Shown here piece after piece: positions 43,355-56,000 of a DNA stretch of 59,248 bases (position 1 is the first letter of the stretch; each line of letters begins with the position of its first letter). The stretch covers positions 1 to 59,248 of the forward strand of contig JADBYT010000032.1 of the NCBI GenBank assembly GCA_020402865.1, read 5' to 3'. Source of the DNA: Bacteroidota bacterium. Lineage in GTDB: Bacteria; Bacteroidota; Bacteroidia; Palsa-965. The notes beneath the pieces are model-generated. The model worked only from the letters and a program-made list of their open reading frames with translations, was not told the origin of the DNA and ran no database searches. A program made the position numbers and the translations under genes.

Positions 43355-43711
43355 GAAACTTGATTTTCCGGTTTGGGTGTTCTACGTGAAAAAGGACACA
43401 GGGTTTACTTTTTCTGATGAAAAGGGAGAATAGTTATTCACAGGTTTGAATTTGGGGATGAAGCGGGAAGAATGTAAGTGTAGTTATTATTTCGGATTGA
43501 TAAATGATGATGCTGTAAATAAAGAGTATTGCCGCTAATTTTCACTTCAGACGTTTGAACGTTTTTTCCTCTCCGCCCCGCTTACTTAACATAATTAGAT
43601 TTATTTGGAAAGAATTCTGCTCAGCAATCAAGTGAGGCTTTTCCGGCAAAATTCCATTCTGCAGAAAGAATGTATATTCATCCCCAGCTACTTAATACCA
43701 CTTTATTCGAA
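43355..43711. other. Intergenic gap with no recognised feature
   Basis: 357 bp between the divergent acyltransferase and unknown-protein genes. AT-rich; no good TAnnTTTG box, RNA gene or repeat was noticed. Both promoters should lie here. Confidence 0.5.
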
Positions 43712-44632
43712 ATGAAGAAGACAGGATTGTTGTTTTTATTCTTTCTGCTTGCTGAGCCGCTTTTAGCGTTGCGTATAGCTTGGGATTTGCGTGTCTGGCC
43801 ACAAAGTCATCAATTATCGCCCAATTCACTCATTATTGTTGAGGGGTATGCTTATGGTCAGCATACAATCAGAGAACTCAATAGTAAGTATCCCGTCAGT
43901 CTTAAGTCAGGGTCAGAAACAATTCTGCTGGAGGTAGTTAAAATATACAATGGAATGGATGGGAAGAGTATGGCACTTCTTAAGCCGGTAAATAACCTGA
44001 CGGCAGGTTTAACCTATAAATTGTGTATTGATAGTTTGGAACAATACGAAGCAGCCCGGTTAGAAAGGGATTCTCTTTACTTTAAAGTTAGTTTACCTGC
44101 TGATTATGAAAAGCCTGTATGGTTAAAAAGTCCTTCATATATCGGGAACTACTGCCGTCAAAGCGAATATGAACGCAATAGATATACTTACTTCTGTGCA
44201 TGTACAGACGATGATTCTTCTGTTTTAGTTCATACTGAATTGAAGGATTTAAAATCAGGTAAAATATTCGAATACATTTTAACACTACAATACAACCAAA
44301 TACGTGTCGGGGCTGAGCGATATTTTGGTGAGTTCAGACTTATCGACAGCAGTATGTATGAGGTGAGATTTTCGTTGATGGATATGTGCGGGAATACAAA
44401 TGATTCACTTACCAATGCAATTCAATTTATCAGTCCGTCTGATCGTGATACTGTAACATTGAACAGAAGCGGTTGCGGATGTCCGGAGAAAAAAGCAAAA
44501 AAAGTATTTCAGGCTAATGTTGAGCACAATGAAGATGAGCTGATTGCATTTCTCATTCCTGTATTGGTTGTGTTGGGAGTGCTGATTTACGGACTGAAGG
44601 ACTATTTCAATCTGCGCAACAAAAATCAATAA
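43712..44632 (+). CDS. Secreted/anchored protein of unknown function
   Basis: The ATG at 43712 gives 306 aa starting with a signal peptide (MKKTGLLFLFFLLAEPLLAL); an ATG 14 codons upstream lacks this. The extracellular part (about 20-265) is beta-rich with several cysteines, including NYCRQSEY and YFCACTDDD, and a pattern suggesting one or two Ig-like domains. The C-terminus has one strong transmembrane helix (about 280-300, LIAFLIPVLVVLGVLIYGLK) followed by a short basic tail, so the protein is anchored in the inner membrane facing the periplasm. A CGCPEKKAKK patch precedes the helix. No family recognised. More AT-rich than the flanking dusB. Confidence 0.6.
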   Translation: MKKTGLLFLFFLLAEPLLALRIAWDLRVWPQSHQLSPNSLIIVEGYAYGQHTIRELNSKYPVSLKSGSETILLEVVKIYNGMDGKSMALLKPVNNLTAGLTYKLCIDSLEQYEAARLERDSLYFKVSLPADYEKPVWLKSPSYIGNYCRQSEYERNRYTYFCACTDDDSSVLVHTELKDLKSGKIFEYILTLQYNQIRVGAERYFGEFRLIDSSMYEVRFSLMDMCGNTNDSLTNAIQFISPSDRDTVTLNRSGCGCPEKKAKKVFQANVEHNEDELIAFLIPVLVVLGVLIYGLKDYFNLRNKNQ

Positions 44633-44706
44633 TGTGTTTTTAACTGATCTGAATAAGCAGACGGTAAACGCTTACTACAGGGAAAAAGGATTGAGGCGAG
44701 ATGGAA

Positions 44707-45702
44707 TCAGTCTTCATTCAGTACTTCGGCATACCGCTCAGCCACTTCATCAAAAATTTCAAGAAGTGGCTGTAAATCATCGGTAGTGACAAAGCGGGTG
44801 CGGAATTCCTTGAAATTGGGAAGGCCTTTGAAGTAGTTGGCGTAGTGGCGGCGCATTTCTACAATGCCTAATTTCTCGCCTTTCCATTCAACCGATTTGA
44901 GCAGGTGTGTGCGGCATACGTCGATGCGGTGGGCGAGGGTGGGGGCGGGCAGGTGTGTGCCGGTGGCGAAATAGTGTTTTATTTCGTTGAAAATCCACGG
45001 ATAACCAATGGCGGCGCGGCCAATCATAATGCCGTCTATGCCATAGCGGTTTTTGTATTCGAGTGCTTTTTCGGGGCTGTCGATATCGCCGTTGCCGAAG
45101 ATGGGGATGTGTATGCGTGGATTGTGCTTTACTTCGGCAATGCGTTCCCAGTTGGCCACGCCCTTGTACATCTGTGCGCGTGTGCGGCCGTGTATGGTGA
45201 GTGCCTGTATGCCCACATCCTGCAGGCGTTCGGCCACTTCCATTACGTTGATGCTGTTATCGTCCCAGCCGAGGCGTGTTTTCACGGTTACCGGCAGCGA
45301 GGTTGATTTTACCACCGCCTTGGTGAGCCGCACCATGAGGTCGATGTCTTTAAGCACACCGGCACCGGCACCTTTGCACACCACTTTTTTTACCGGACAG
45401 CCGAAATTAATGTCGAGCAGATCAGGCTGGGTAGTGTCAACAATTTTGGCTGCCAGGGCCATGGCTTCTTCATCGCCGCCGAAAATCTGAATGCCTACCG
45501 GGCGCTCATATTCAAAAATATCGAGCTTTTTGCGGCTTTTTATGGCATCGCGGATCAGGCCTTCAGACGAGATAAACTCGGTGTACATGAGGTCGGCGCC
45601 GTTTTTTTTGCACACATAGCGGAAGGGCGGATCGCTCACGTCTTCCATGGGAGCAAGTAAAAGCGGAAAATTACCGAGATCAACAGAACCGATGCGGGCC
45701 AC
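44707..45702 (-). CDS. dusB: tRNA-dihydrouridine synthase B
   Basis: A 331-aa flavoenzyme that reduces specific uridines in tRNA. Family blocks in order: LLLAPMEDVSDPPFRYVCKK (FMN-binding barrel start), GIQIFGGDEEAM, DINFGCPVKKVVCKGAGAGV with the catalytic cysteine in GCP, VTVKTRLGWDD, LTIHGRTRAQMYKG and IFGNGDIDSPEKA, then GIMIGRAAIGYPWIF. The helical tRNA-binding domain ends the chain. The start codon is GTG (MARIGSVDLG), only two bases from the ATG of the divergent CPBP gene. Its -7 box lies within the first codons of that gene. Confidence 0.95.
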   Translation of the reverse strand: MARIGSVDLGNFPLLLAPMEDVSDPPFRYVCKKNGADLMYTEFISSEGLIRDAIKSRKKLDIFEYERPVGIQIFGGDEEAMALAAKIVDTTQPDLLDINFGCPVKKVVCKGAGAGVLKDIDLMVRLTKAVVKSTSLPVTVKTRLGWDDNSINVMEVAERLQDVGIQALTIHGRTRAQMYKGVANWERIAEVKHNPRIHIPIFGNGDIDSPEKALEYKNRYGIDGIMIGRAAIGYPWIFNEIKHYFATGTHLPAPTLAHRIDVCRTHLLKSVEWKGEKLGIVEMRRHYANYFKGLPNFKEFRTRFVTTDDLQPLLEIFDEVAERYAEVLNED

Positions 45703-45704
45703 GA

Positions 45705-46619
45705 ATGCTTAGTTTTGTGCAAAATTACGCAAAGCACTTGGAACAGTCACCTCAACGCCCGTCAGCGTCTGCAATTTTCGGCCCCGGCTTTCGGGTATTG
45801 CTGCTTATCAGCCTATTCTTCTGTTGCGGCGGCATTCAGTCGATGCTGATGTATATTCCCGGCCTTGAGTTTCTGAAAGGCTATGGCGATGATGTAACGG
45901 TGAGCCAGATGCGCATTGCCAATGCGGTGGGTTCGCTGCTGCTGTTTGCGGTGCCTGCGCTGGTTATTGCCAATGCGTTTCCGCACAACCGGTTTTACTG
46001 GCTTGGATTGCACCGGCGCACACCTGTGTGGTGGCTGCTGGCAGCCGCGGTAATTATGCTGGCCATGATTTTTGTGGCTAATCCGGTAGCCAACTGGATG
46101 GCCACACTCATTGATGATCCGGCCTTGCGCAGCAGCGAGGAATTTTCGAGTATCTACAGCCGCCAGATTCAACTCATGCCCGAATGGAGCGATTATGCGG
46201 CCTGTTTGTTCCTGCTGGCTTTTTTGCCGGCACTGGTTGAAGAGCTTTTCTTCCGCGCAGCACTGCTTCAGCTGCTCCGAAACTGGCTTCAAAACAGCCA
46301 TGTTGCCGTGTGGCTTTCGGCCATGGTGTTTGCCCTGCTGCATGCCACCGTGGCAGGCTTTCCGGCTATATTTCTCTGCGGCGTTATTCTTGGGTATCTT
46401 TTTTTATGGACAGGTGCGCTGCGGGTGAGTATTATCGGACATTTTGCCTTTAATGCGTTTGAAGTAACTGATTCGTTCATCGGGCAGCATGCTCCCAAAT
46501 CGTGGTGGGCCAACTGGAATCCTGGCTACGGCGTTCTTATCGCAGCCATAGTTGTAGCCGCAGCAGGTTTGTTTGTGTTATACAAAAACACCCGCAATCA
46601 CCCCGATCAGCTTTTATAG
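45705..46619 (+). CDS. CPBP family intramembrane metalloprotease
   Basis: A 304-aa polytopic membrane protein with about seven hydrophobic segments. The CPBP (Abi/CAAX protease-like) signature is ALVEELFFRAALLQLLRNWL, with the E-E-x-x-x-R motif, followed by FALLHATVAGFPAIFLCGVI (motif 2, F-x3-H) and IGHFAFNAFEV (motif 3, H-x3-N/B). Family members cleave near or inside membranes and occur in bacteriocin immunity and other roles; substrate here unknown. The N-terminus as read (MLSFVQNYAKH) starts two bases from dusB's start and before a -7 box on +, so the true start may lie downstream, for example at the GTG five codons in or a later TTG. Confidence 0.88.
   Translation: MLSFVQNYAKHLEQSPQRPSASAIFGPGFRVLLLISLFFCCGGIQSMLMYIPGLEFLKGYGDDVTVSQMRIANAVGSLLLFAVPALVIANAFPHNRFYWLGLHRRTPVWWLLAAAVIMLAMIFVANPVANWMATLIDDPALRSSEEFSSIYSRQIQLMPEWSDYAACLFLLAFLPALVEELFFRAALLQLLRNWLQNSHVAVWLSAMVFALLHATVAGFPAIFLCGVILGYLFLWTGALRVSIIGHFAFNAFEVTDSFIGQHAPKSWWANWNPGYGVLIAAIVVAAAGLFVLYKNTRNHPDQLL
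45710..45727. promoter_or_regulatory. Facing -7 boxes in the dusB/CPBP start region
   Basis: TAGTTTTG on + (45710-45717) and TAATTTTG on - (45720-45727 read in reverse) form an 18-bp imperfect palindrome. The minus box suits dusB (17 bases before its GTG). The plus box lies after the annotated CPBP ATG. Confidence 0.45.
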
Positions 46620-46810
46620 ATCATTTAAAACCGTGATTTATAGGTTTTAGCGAAGAGGTGTAATTAAAATAACTTTTCGTCTCCCTCAGGGTGTGTGCTT
46701 TTTCAAGTGCCTGTAAGTGAGTGTTTTGTTGTATTTATTTGTTACCACGTGCATGTTTAGTCCCCTCTTAAAATTGATTTAATTAAAAAGACCAATTGTA
46801 AAGTGTTGTT

Positions 46811-46818
46811 TAACTTTG
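46811..46818 (+). promoter_or_regulatory. Putative -7 box TAACTTTG before the giant surface-protein gene
   Basis: Exact TAnnTTTG match. It would give a leader of about 175 bases before the ATG at 47002, the longest leader inferred in this window. The rest of the 382-bp gap 46620-47001 shows no gene; a CGGCCGG palindrome lies in the inferred leader. Confidence 0.45.
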
Positions 46819-47001
46819 AGTGGTAAAACGTGAAAATCCGATTTCGCGGCTAACTCGTTTCAAACATCAAAATCAATCCCTGCAAACCGGTCAGGTACCG
46901 GCCAACCCATAAATAAATTTACCAAAACCCAACCGCCCGGCCGGAAAGCTACGTTTTCAGCTCGGGTAAATTCTGTCAGTGAGCGACTTATTCAATTTAC
47001 G

Positions 47002-50000
47002 ATGAAAACAAAAATTACCCTGAAATCACCGGGTTTACTGAAGCTGGCGCTCATGGCGCTGACTACGGTGCTCCTGCCCGGAATGCTGAGCGCGCAGCTC
47101 ACCGGAACCAGAAACATTCCGGGCGACTATGCCACACTTGCTGCAGCCATTACCGACCTGAATACACAGGGCGTTGGTGCAGGTGGTGTAACCCTTAACC
47201 TGATTGCAGGCAACCCTGAAACAGCGCCTGCAGGCGGCTATCAGATCACTGCAAGCGGTTCGTTGGCTAATCCGATTATTATTCAGGGTAATGCTAACGT
47301 GATTACCGCATTTACGCCACAGGCTACCGGGTCATTAACGGATGCCATTTTCAAAATTATCGGTGGCGACTTTATCGCCATCAATGGTTTTGTAATGCAG
47401 GAAAACCCGGCAAACACGGTATTAACGCCCACTGCTTCAAATACCATGACAGAATGGGGTGTGGCATTATTTGCCAGTTCAGCTACCGATGGTGCGCAAA
47501 ACAATGCCATTGCAGGCAACACCATTTCGCTGAACAGAACCTATGGCAATACCTGGGGTGTTTACAGTAACACCCGTCACTCCGCTACCGTGATCTTAAT
47601 AGTTACTGATGCTTCCTCTCCCACAGGTGCAAACAGCAACAACCGTGTGTTGGCAAATATTATCAGTAACGTAAACTACGGTGTGGCTTTCATTGGTACT
47701 GCAACTGCGGCTAATATGGATAGCGGAAACGATATCGGCGGTAATTCACCTGCTACAGGAAATACAATCACCAACTGGGGCGGACTTGCAGCCCCCAGCT
47801 CCTATGTATCCAACACGGGTACCAGTTATTGTATTTTTATGAATAACCAGATTGGTGAAAATGTATCCTACAACAGCCTTACCAGTGCAGCGGTATCGGG
47901 CACAGCGGTTACATTCCGCGGAATCTATAAGACTTACGGTATTAGTCCGGCAGGAACATTTACCGTGAACATCACCAACAATACGCTTACCATGACCAAC
48001 GGGTTTACCTCCGGTACATTTGAGCATATTCGCAGTGAGTCAATGGGTACGCTGGTTACAGCCACTATTAACATCAATAACAATACTATTCTTAACTCTG
48101 CGATTACCGGAGCGGCATCTTCTTCAACTATTGTGGGTATTATCAATAGTTCGGGGCCGGGTGTGCTGAATATGAACTCGAACGTAATCCGCGGTCTTAC
48201 TTCAACAGCCACAACAGGTGGCTTAACCGGAATTTCGAACACCGGAGCTGTGGTCTCCAGCATCAATATAAACAGTAACCAGATTGGTAATGCAAGTGGT
48301 AATGCGATTACTTTCAGTGCAACTACTTCGGGTGCTGTATTGTGTTTAAACAACAACGGCGGAGCCAACTCTTCAGCACTTTCAATAAGTAACAATAATT
48401 TTCAGGGAATAATACATAGCCTTGTTGGTAGCGGAACGCAGTTTTACATGGTTAACACTGCGGCCACTTTATCACAAACCTTCAACAACAACACATTTAC
48501 CAACCTTACTGCCAATACCACGGCCGAGGTTCGTTTCATGGCGAATAACGTAGCACTTCCCGCAGGAGGTTCTGTTACGGTTACAGGAAATTCTATCGTT
48601 ACCGCATTTTCCAAACCGGCAGCCGGTTCTACGGTTACCTTGTATTACACCACTACAAGCCCGTCGTCGGTAGCAGGTACTACAAAGACACACCAAAACA
48701 ACAACTTCTCCAACATTACGCTAACCGGAGCAACCACTATGGCCGGCTGGGCTGATCTTGAAGGTACATCTTTTGGCGGTCCTGCAAAAAATATTTCCAA
48801 CAACACGTTTAGTAACTGGGCTTGCGGTAGCAGTGCGGTTACCGTCATTCAGACGAATTACAACAGTACGAACACTATAGTCAGCAACAATACCATTTCT
48901 TCAATCAGCGGAACGGGAGCAATTACAGGCATATTAATGGGCTCCTTCTCGAATGGGGCCAATATGACTGTGTCAAACAATACCATCACCGGTTTAGTAT
49001 CTTCTGGAACAGGCGGAAATGTAATTGGTTGTACGGGTGGCTCGTCGAGTATTACCACATATACCATCACCCAAAATACCATTTCCGGATTGAGCTCAAC
49101 GGGTGCAACAGTAACCGGTTTAGTGGTATCAGCAGGTTCTACTATATTTGTTACCCGTAACAAAATCGGCGACCTGCTCTCAACCAATACGAATCCGTCG
49201 GTAAATGGTATCACGGTATCTGGCGGAGTAACCAACAACGTAAACAATAACCTCATTGGTGATCTTCGTGCCACAGCGGCCAACGTAGCCAATGCGATTA
49301 ATGGCATAAACATTACCGGCGGCACTACGTCTAATATTTATTTCAATACCATTTTGCTTAACGCCACAAGTTCAGGTGCGTTGTTTGGTACAAGCGGTAT
49401 TTTTACATCTACCACCTCTAGCGTTGATTTGCGAAATAACCTGGTGGTTAACTTATCAACGCCAAATGGAACCGGACTTACGGTCGCTTACCGACGTTCC
49501 AGCACCATTCTTACTTCGCTCGCTGCTGCCTCAAACAATAACGCCTATTTTGCCGGAACACCGGGTCCCAACAACGTTATCTTCTTCGATGGAAGCAACA
49601 TCGATCAGACACTTGCGGCTTATCAGGCCCGTGTAAGTGCACGCGAAGCGGCTTCCGTTTCTGTAAATCCTGTATTTACCAGCACGGCTGTGGGTAATGC
49701 AGGCTTCCTGCATATTCCTGCTGCTACAAGCTACCTGCTCGAAAGTGGCGGAACAAACATTGCCGGTATTACAAACGATTTTGATAACGATACACGTCCC
49801 GGTCCTGCCGGTTCAGTAAATGGCGGCGCTATTTCGCCCGATATCGGGGCTGATGAGTACGATGGTTTCCTGGTTGGTTGTACGGGTACACCCACTGCGG
49901 GCACAGCAGCTTCAACTCCTGCTGCACGTTGTGCTTCGGGTACATTCTCGCTTTCGCTTACCGGCGCATCCACAGGCCCCGGCATCACTTACCAGTGGCA

Positions 50001-53000
50001 ATCATCCGCCGTTTCAGGCGGGCCCTACACCAACATCAGTGGCGCTAACACATCTTCCTATACAACCGGCACAGTTTCTGCCACCACCTACTTTGTGTGT
50101 GTGGTAACCTGCTCGCTCAGCGGTTTAACGGCTACCACCAACGAAGTAACCGGACTTATCAATCCGCTTCCGCTGGTTGCCGTAACCCCCACCACTGCCA
50201 ATTTCTGTTCACCGGGAGGAACGCCTGTTTCACTTACCGGTTCGGGTGCTAACACCTACGCGTGGGCGCCTGCAACAGGACTGAGTGCCACAACCGGAGC
50301 AACGGTAACGGCTTCACCGGCTGCCACTACCACTTACACAGTAACAGGTACTGATGTGAATGGTTGTGTGAATACAGCGGTGACTACGATTACATCCGTT
50401 CTGAATCCCGTAATTACAAGTGTAACTGCTACACCGGCTTCAATTTGTACCGGCAACAACTCACAGTTGCAGGGTAACATTACCTTTAATACACCTGTAA
50501 ACACATATTCGTTTGCCAGCGGCACAGGTGCATCACTCGACCCGATGACCGGCGCAGCAACTGCTGTGGGTGCAAACGTAGATGATACGCCCTCGGGTGT
50601 AATTCCCATTGGATTTACATTCAATTTCAACGGGGTTAATTACACCGACTTTTCTGTTTCACCCGACGGATGGTTGCGCATGGGTAATGTGGCCCCCACT
50701 TCGCAGTTTACAAACTCCGTAACAAGTACCACTAATATTCCCAAACTCTATCCTTATTGGGATGATATTACTACGGGAACCAATGGTGGTGTAACGTATG
50801 TGGTAACCGGAACAGCCCCCAACCGGATTCTCAAGGTGCAGTGGTTTGTGACAGTTCCTTATAACTTTACAGGCCCTGCAAACTCTACCTGTCAGGCGTG
50901 GCTGTACGAGTCAACCAATGTGGTTGAGTTCCGTTATGGTACCATGGGAATTACCGGTCTGGAATCAGCTTCGGGTGGTTTAACCGGTGGCGCTGGCAAC
51001 TTTCAGTCGCTTACTTTCGGAACCGGAACAGTTAGTACTTCTGCAGCTAACAACACGAATATTAATCCACCTGCGTCGGGTGTGATATACACCTTTACAC
51101 CTCCTGTTCCCACATACAGCTGGTCTCCGGCTACGTTCCTGAGCAGCACCAGTATTATTAACCCTGTGGCTACTGCTGCAACGGCAACTACTACCTATAC
51201 CTTTACAGCTACCAATGCGGTTTGTTCGAATAACAGTCCGGTAACTCTTACTGTAAACCCGTTGCCTGCCATTGGTGCATCGGCCAGCGCAAGTGCAATT
51301 TGCATTGGTGCTTCCGCCAACCTTACGGCAACAGGCGGTGTAACCTACAACTGGATGCCGGGTTCACTTACCGGTGCTACGGTAACAGTTTCGCCAGTGA
51401 GCACCACCACCTACACGGTTACCGGTACTGATGCCAACGGCTGCCAGAATACAGCACAAATTACCATCACGGTTAATCCGCTGCCTTCGGTAAATGCTTC
51501 AGCCTCGCCTGCGGCAATTTGCGACGGAAGCACGGCTAACCTTTCGGCAACCGGTGCTGTTTCCTACACCTGGATGCCCGGCTCACTGAGCGGCGCTGCT
51601 GTGGCGGTTACACCTTCTGCTACCACTACATACACCGTAACCGGCACCGATGCCAATGGCTGCGAAAACACTGCGCAAACTACGGTTACAGTAAACAGCC
51701 TGCCTACGGTTAATGCTTCTGCATCGGCCACATCAATTTGTGCCGGCGCTTCCACCACATTATCGGCCACCGGGGCAAATACATATGTATGGAATCCGGG
51801 CAACCTCAGCGGTGCTTCGGTAAGCGTATCACCTGCCGCAACCACCACTTACACCGTAACGGGTACTGATGCAAACGGTTGCAATGCGGTAAGCACCATT
51901 ACGATTACCGTAAATCCGCTGCCTGCCGTGTCGGCCTCGGCTTCGCCTGCTGCGGTTTGTATTGGTAGTTCATCTACACTTTCGGCCACTGGTGCTGTAA
52001 CGTATGTATGGAATCCGGGCAACCTGAGCGGTGCTTCGGTTTCTGTTACGCCTTCGGCCACTACTACTTATACGGTTACCGGCACCGATGCCAACGGCTG
52101 TGAAAACACCGATGTGGCTACAGTAACCGTTAATGCATTGCCCACAGTAACGGCCAGCGCATCGGCTACTTCGGTTTGCATTGGCAGTTCAACCACACTG
52201 AATGCAAGCGGCGCTGTAAGCTACAACTGGATGCCCGGCTCACTGAGCGGTGCTTCGGTTTCTGTTTCACCTGCTGCAACAACCACTTACACGGTAACCG
52301 GTACTGATGCCAATGGTTGCGTAAACACTGCACAACTTACCATTACCGTAAATCCGCTGCCCACCGTATCAGCGGCAGCATCACCTGCGGCTGTTTGTCC
52401 GGGAGGCTCAAGCACACTCAGCGGCAGCGGCGCCACCACCTACGTGTGGAACCCCGGCAACCTGAGCGGTGCATCAGTATCCGTTACACCTGCAGCTACC
52501 ACCACCTACACCGTAACCGGCACCAATGCCAATGGCTGTGTAAATACCGATGTGGTGACGGTAACCGTAAATACGCTGCCCACAGTTGATGCTACTGCCT
52601 CACCGCTTACCATATGCGCGGGCGGATCAAGCACACTTTCTGCAACCGGTGCAGCAACTTATAGCTGGATGCCGGGTTCACTGAGCGGAGCTTCTGTTTC
52701 GGTAACACCTGCAGCAACTACAACCTATACCGTAACCGGCACCGATGCAAATGGTTGTGTAAATACAGATGTAGTATCGGTAACGGTTAATCCGTTGCCA
52801 GTTATTACTGCTTCAGCCACCAATGCTGCCATTTGCACAGGTTCATCAACCACCCTCAGTGCTACCGGCGGAGTCAGCTATACGTGGAATCCGGGTGCGC
52901 TGAGTGGTTCTTCGGTAAGCGTATCGCCCACCACCAGCACTACCTATACCGTGAGCGGCACCGATGCAAACGGCTGCGTGAATACCGATTTGATTACCAT

Positions 53001-56000
53001 TATTGTAAACCCGCTGCCGGTTGTTACGGCTTCGGCTTCATCAACCAGCATTTGCACCGGCAACAGTGTAACGCTCACAGCAGGCGGGGCAAGTACCTAC
53101 ACCTGGAATCCGGGAGCCCTCACAGGCTCATCCGTATCTGTTACACCTGCAGCAACGACAACTTACACCGTAACCGGTACTGATGTGAATGGTTGTGTGA
53201 ATACGGCAACTGTAACCATTACTGTTGGAGCACAGCCCACCATTACAGCAGCCACATCATCAGCGGCTATTTGTGTAGGTGGTTCGGCCACGCTTACTGC
53301 TACCGGCGGAGTAACCTACAACTGGATGCCAGGCTCGCTGAGTGGTGCTTCAGTATCGGTTTCACCCACAACTACCACCACTTATACTGTAACCGGAACA
53401 GTTTCTGCGGGTTGCTTTAATACAGCAACAGTAACCGTAACTGTAAATCCGTTGCCGGTAATTACAGCCTCTGCAACGGCAACCACCCTTTGCAACGGTT
53501 CGTCAACCACACTTAGTGCAACCGGTGCCAGCACCTATACCTGGAATCCCGGCGCGCTTACCGGTGCATCAGTCTCTGTTACACCTTCGGCCACCACTAC
53601 CTACACCGTAACCGGTGTAGATGCCAATGGCTGCAGCAATACACAAACAATTACCATTACCGTAAATCCGCTTCCGGCAGTTACTGCATCTTCATCGGCA
53701 GCTGCAATTTGTAATGGCGGAAATGCTACACTTACCGCCACCGGTGCAAATACGTATGTATGGAATCCCGGTAACCTGAGCGGTGCTTCGGTAGTTGTTT
53801 CTCCCACAGCAACCACAACTTATACAGTAACCGGTACCAATACTGCAACTGGTTGTACAAACACGGCCACTGTTTCAGTAACTGTTAATCCGCTTCCCTC
53901 CATTACCGCTACAGCTACACAGCTTGCGGTTTGTGCGGGTGGTTCAAGCACACTCAGCGCCACCGGTGCAAACACCTACGTGTGGAATCCGGGCTCGCTG
54001 AGCGGTTCATCCGTATCGGTTACGCCTTCCGCTACCACCACCTATACGGTTACCGGTACCAATACTGTAACAGGATGTGTGAATACACAAACCATTACCA
54101 TTACTGTAAATCCGCTGCCCACTGTAGCTGCAAGCACATCTGCAGCTGCAATCTGTAATGGTGGTTCGGCCACGCTTTCGGCTACCGGTGCCAATACTTA
54201 TGTGTGGAACCCCGGTAACCTGAGCGGTGCTTCGGTAAGTGTTTCACCCACAGCTACCACTACTTATACAGTAACCGGAACACTTACAGCTACAGGTTGT
54301 ACCAACACAGCCACAGTTGCTGTTACCGTAAACCCGCTGCCTGTAATTACAGCAAGCACATCGGCTCCGGCTATTTGTGCGGGCGGTTCGGCTACACTTA
54401 CTGCTACCGGTGGCAATACGTATGTGTGGAATCCGGGTAACCTGAGTGGTGCTACCCTCAGCGTATCGCCCACAGCTACCACAACGTACACCGTTACCGG
54501 CACCAACACCGTAACCGGATGTAGCAATACACGCACTGTTACTGTAACAGTAAATCCGCTGCCTGTGGTTACTGCTTCCAGTGCAGCAGCTGCAATTTGC
54601 CTGGGTGGTTCAACCACACTCACTGCTACCGGCGCCAACACCTATGTGTGGAATCCGGGCAACCTGAGTGGTTCTTCTGTGAGTGTATCGCCCACGGGCA
54701 ATACTACTTATACAGTAACCGGCACCATTACTGCCACAGGCTGTACAAATACGGCTACGGTATCTGTAACAGTTAATCCGTTGCCCACTGTAGCAGCTAC
54801 CACATCAGCCGCTACAATTTGTGCAGGTGCTACAGCTACACTTTCGGCTACCGGTGCCAATACGTATGTGTGGAATCCGGGTAACCTGAGTGGTTCTTCT
54901 GTAAACGTATCACCTGTTACCACTACCACATACACCGTAACCGGCACCAATACATTAACGGGTTGTACCAATACACAAACCGTAACTGTAAACGTGAATC
55001 CGCTGCCTGTGCTTACCATCACGCCTTCGGCTACCAGCATTTGCAACGGCAACTCGGTAACACTGAACGTAACCGGCGCGAATACATATACCTGGAACCC
55101 CGGTAGCCTTACCGGTGCTTCAGTTACTGTGTTCCTTTCATCTACCACCACATTTACAGTAACCGGTGTGAACACCATTACAGGTTGTATCAATACACAA
55201 ACGGTAACCATTACCGTAAATCCGCTTCCTGTAGTAACTGCAACTGCCAGTCCGCTTTCAATTTGTGCAGGCAGCAACACCACGCTTTCAGCCACGGGTG
55301 CCAATACCTATGTGTGGAATCCCGGCAACCTTAGCGGTGCTTCGGTATCGGTAGCTCCCGCAACCAGCACGGTTTATACAGTAACGGGCACCAATACGGT
55401 AACCGGCTGTACAGCCACTCAGTCGGTAAGTGTAAACGTTGATCCGTTGCCGGTGATTACGGCCAGTGCCTCTTCATCAGTAATCTGTTTTGGTCAAAGT
55501 GCTTTGCTTACCGCTTCAGGTGCGTCCAGTTATGTATGGACTCCCGGTAACATCAGCGGCGCTTCTGTAAACGTTATTCCCGGTGTTACCACTACCTATA
55601 CCGTAACCGGAACCAACTCGGTAACGGGTTGCAGCAATACGCAAACCATTACCATTACTGTAAACCCGCTGCCGGTAGTTACCGCTACAGCATCTTCACT
55701 CACCAGCTGTGCAGGCAGCCCGGTAACGCTTAATGCCGGTGGTGCCGGTATCTACAACTGGCAACCGGGTAACCTTTCCGGCAGCTCGGTTACAGTGAAT
55801 CCGGTAGTGACTACCACTTACACCGTAACCGGTACCAACACCTTAACCGGCTGTACAGGTACACGCACAATTACCATTACTGTAAACCAGTTGCCGCTGA
55901 TTACTGCTTCAGCTGCACAGGCTGTTATTTGTGCCGGTGGTTCGAGCAATCTTACTGCTTCGGGTGCCAATACGTATGTATGGAATCCGGGTAACCTGAG

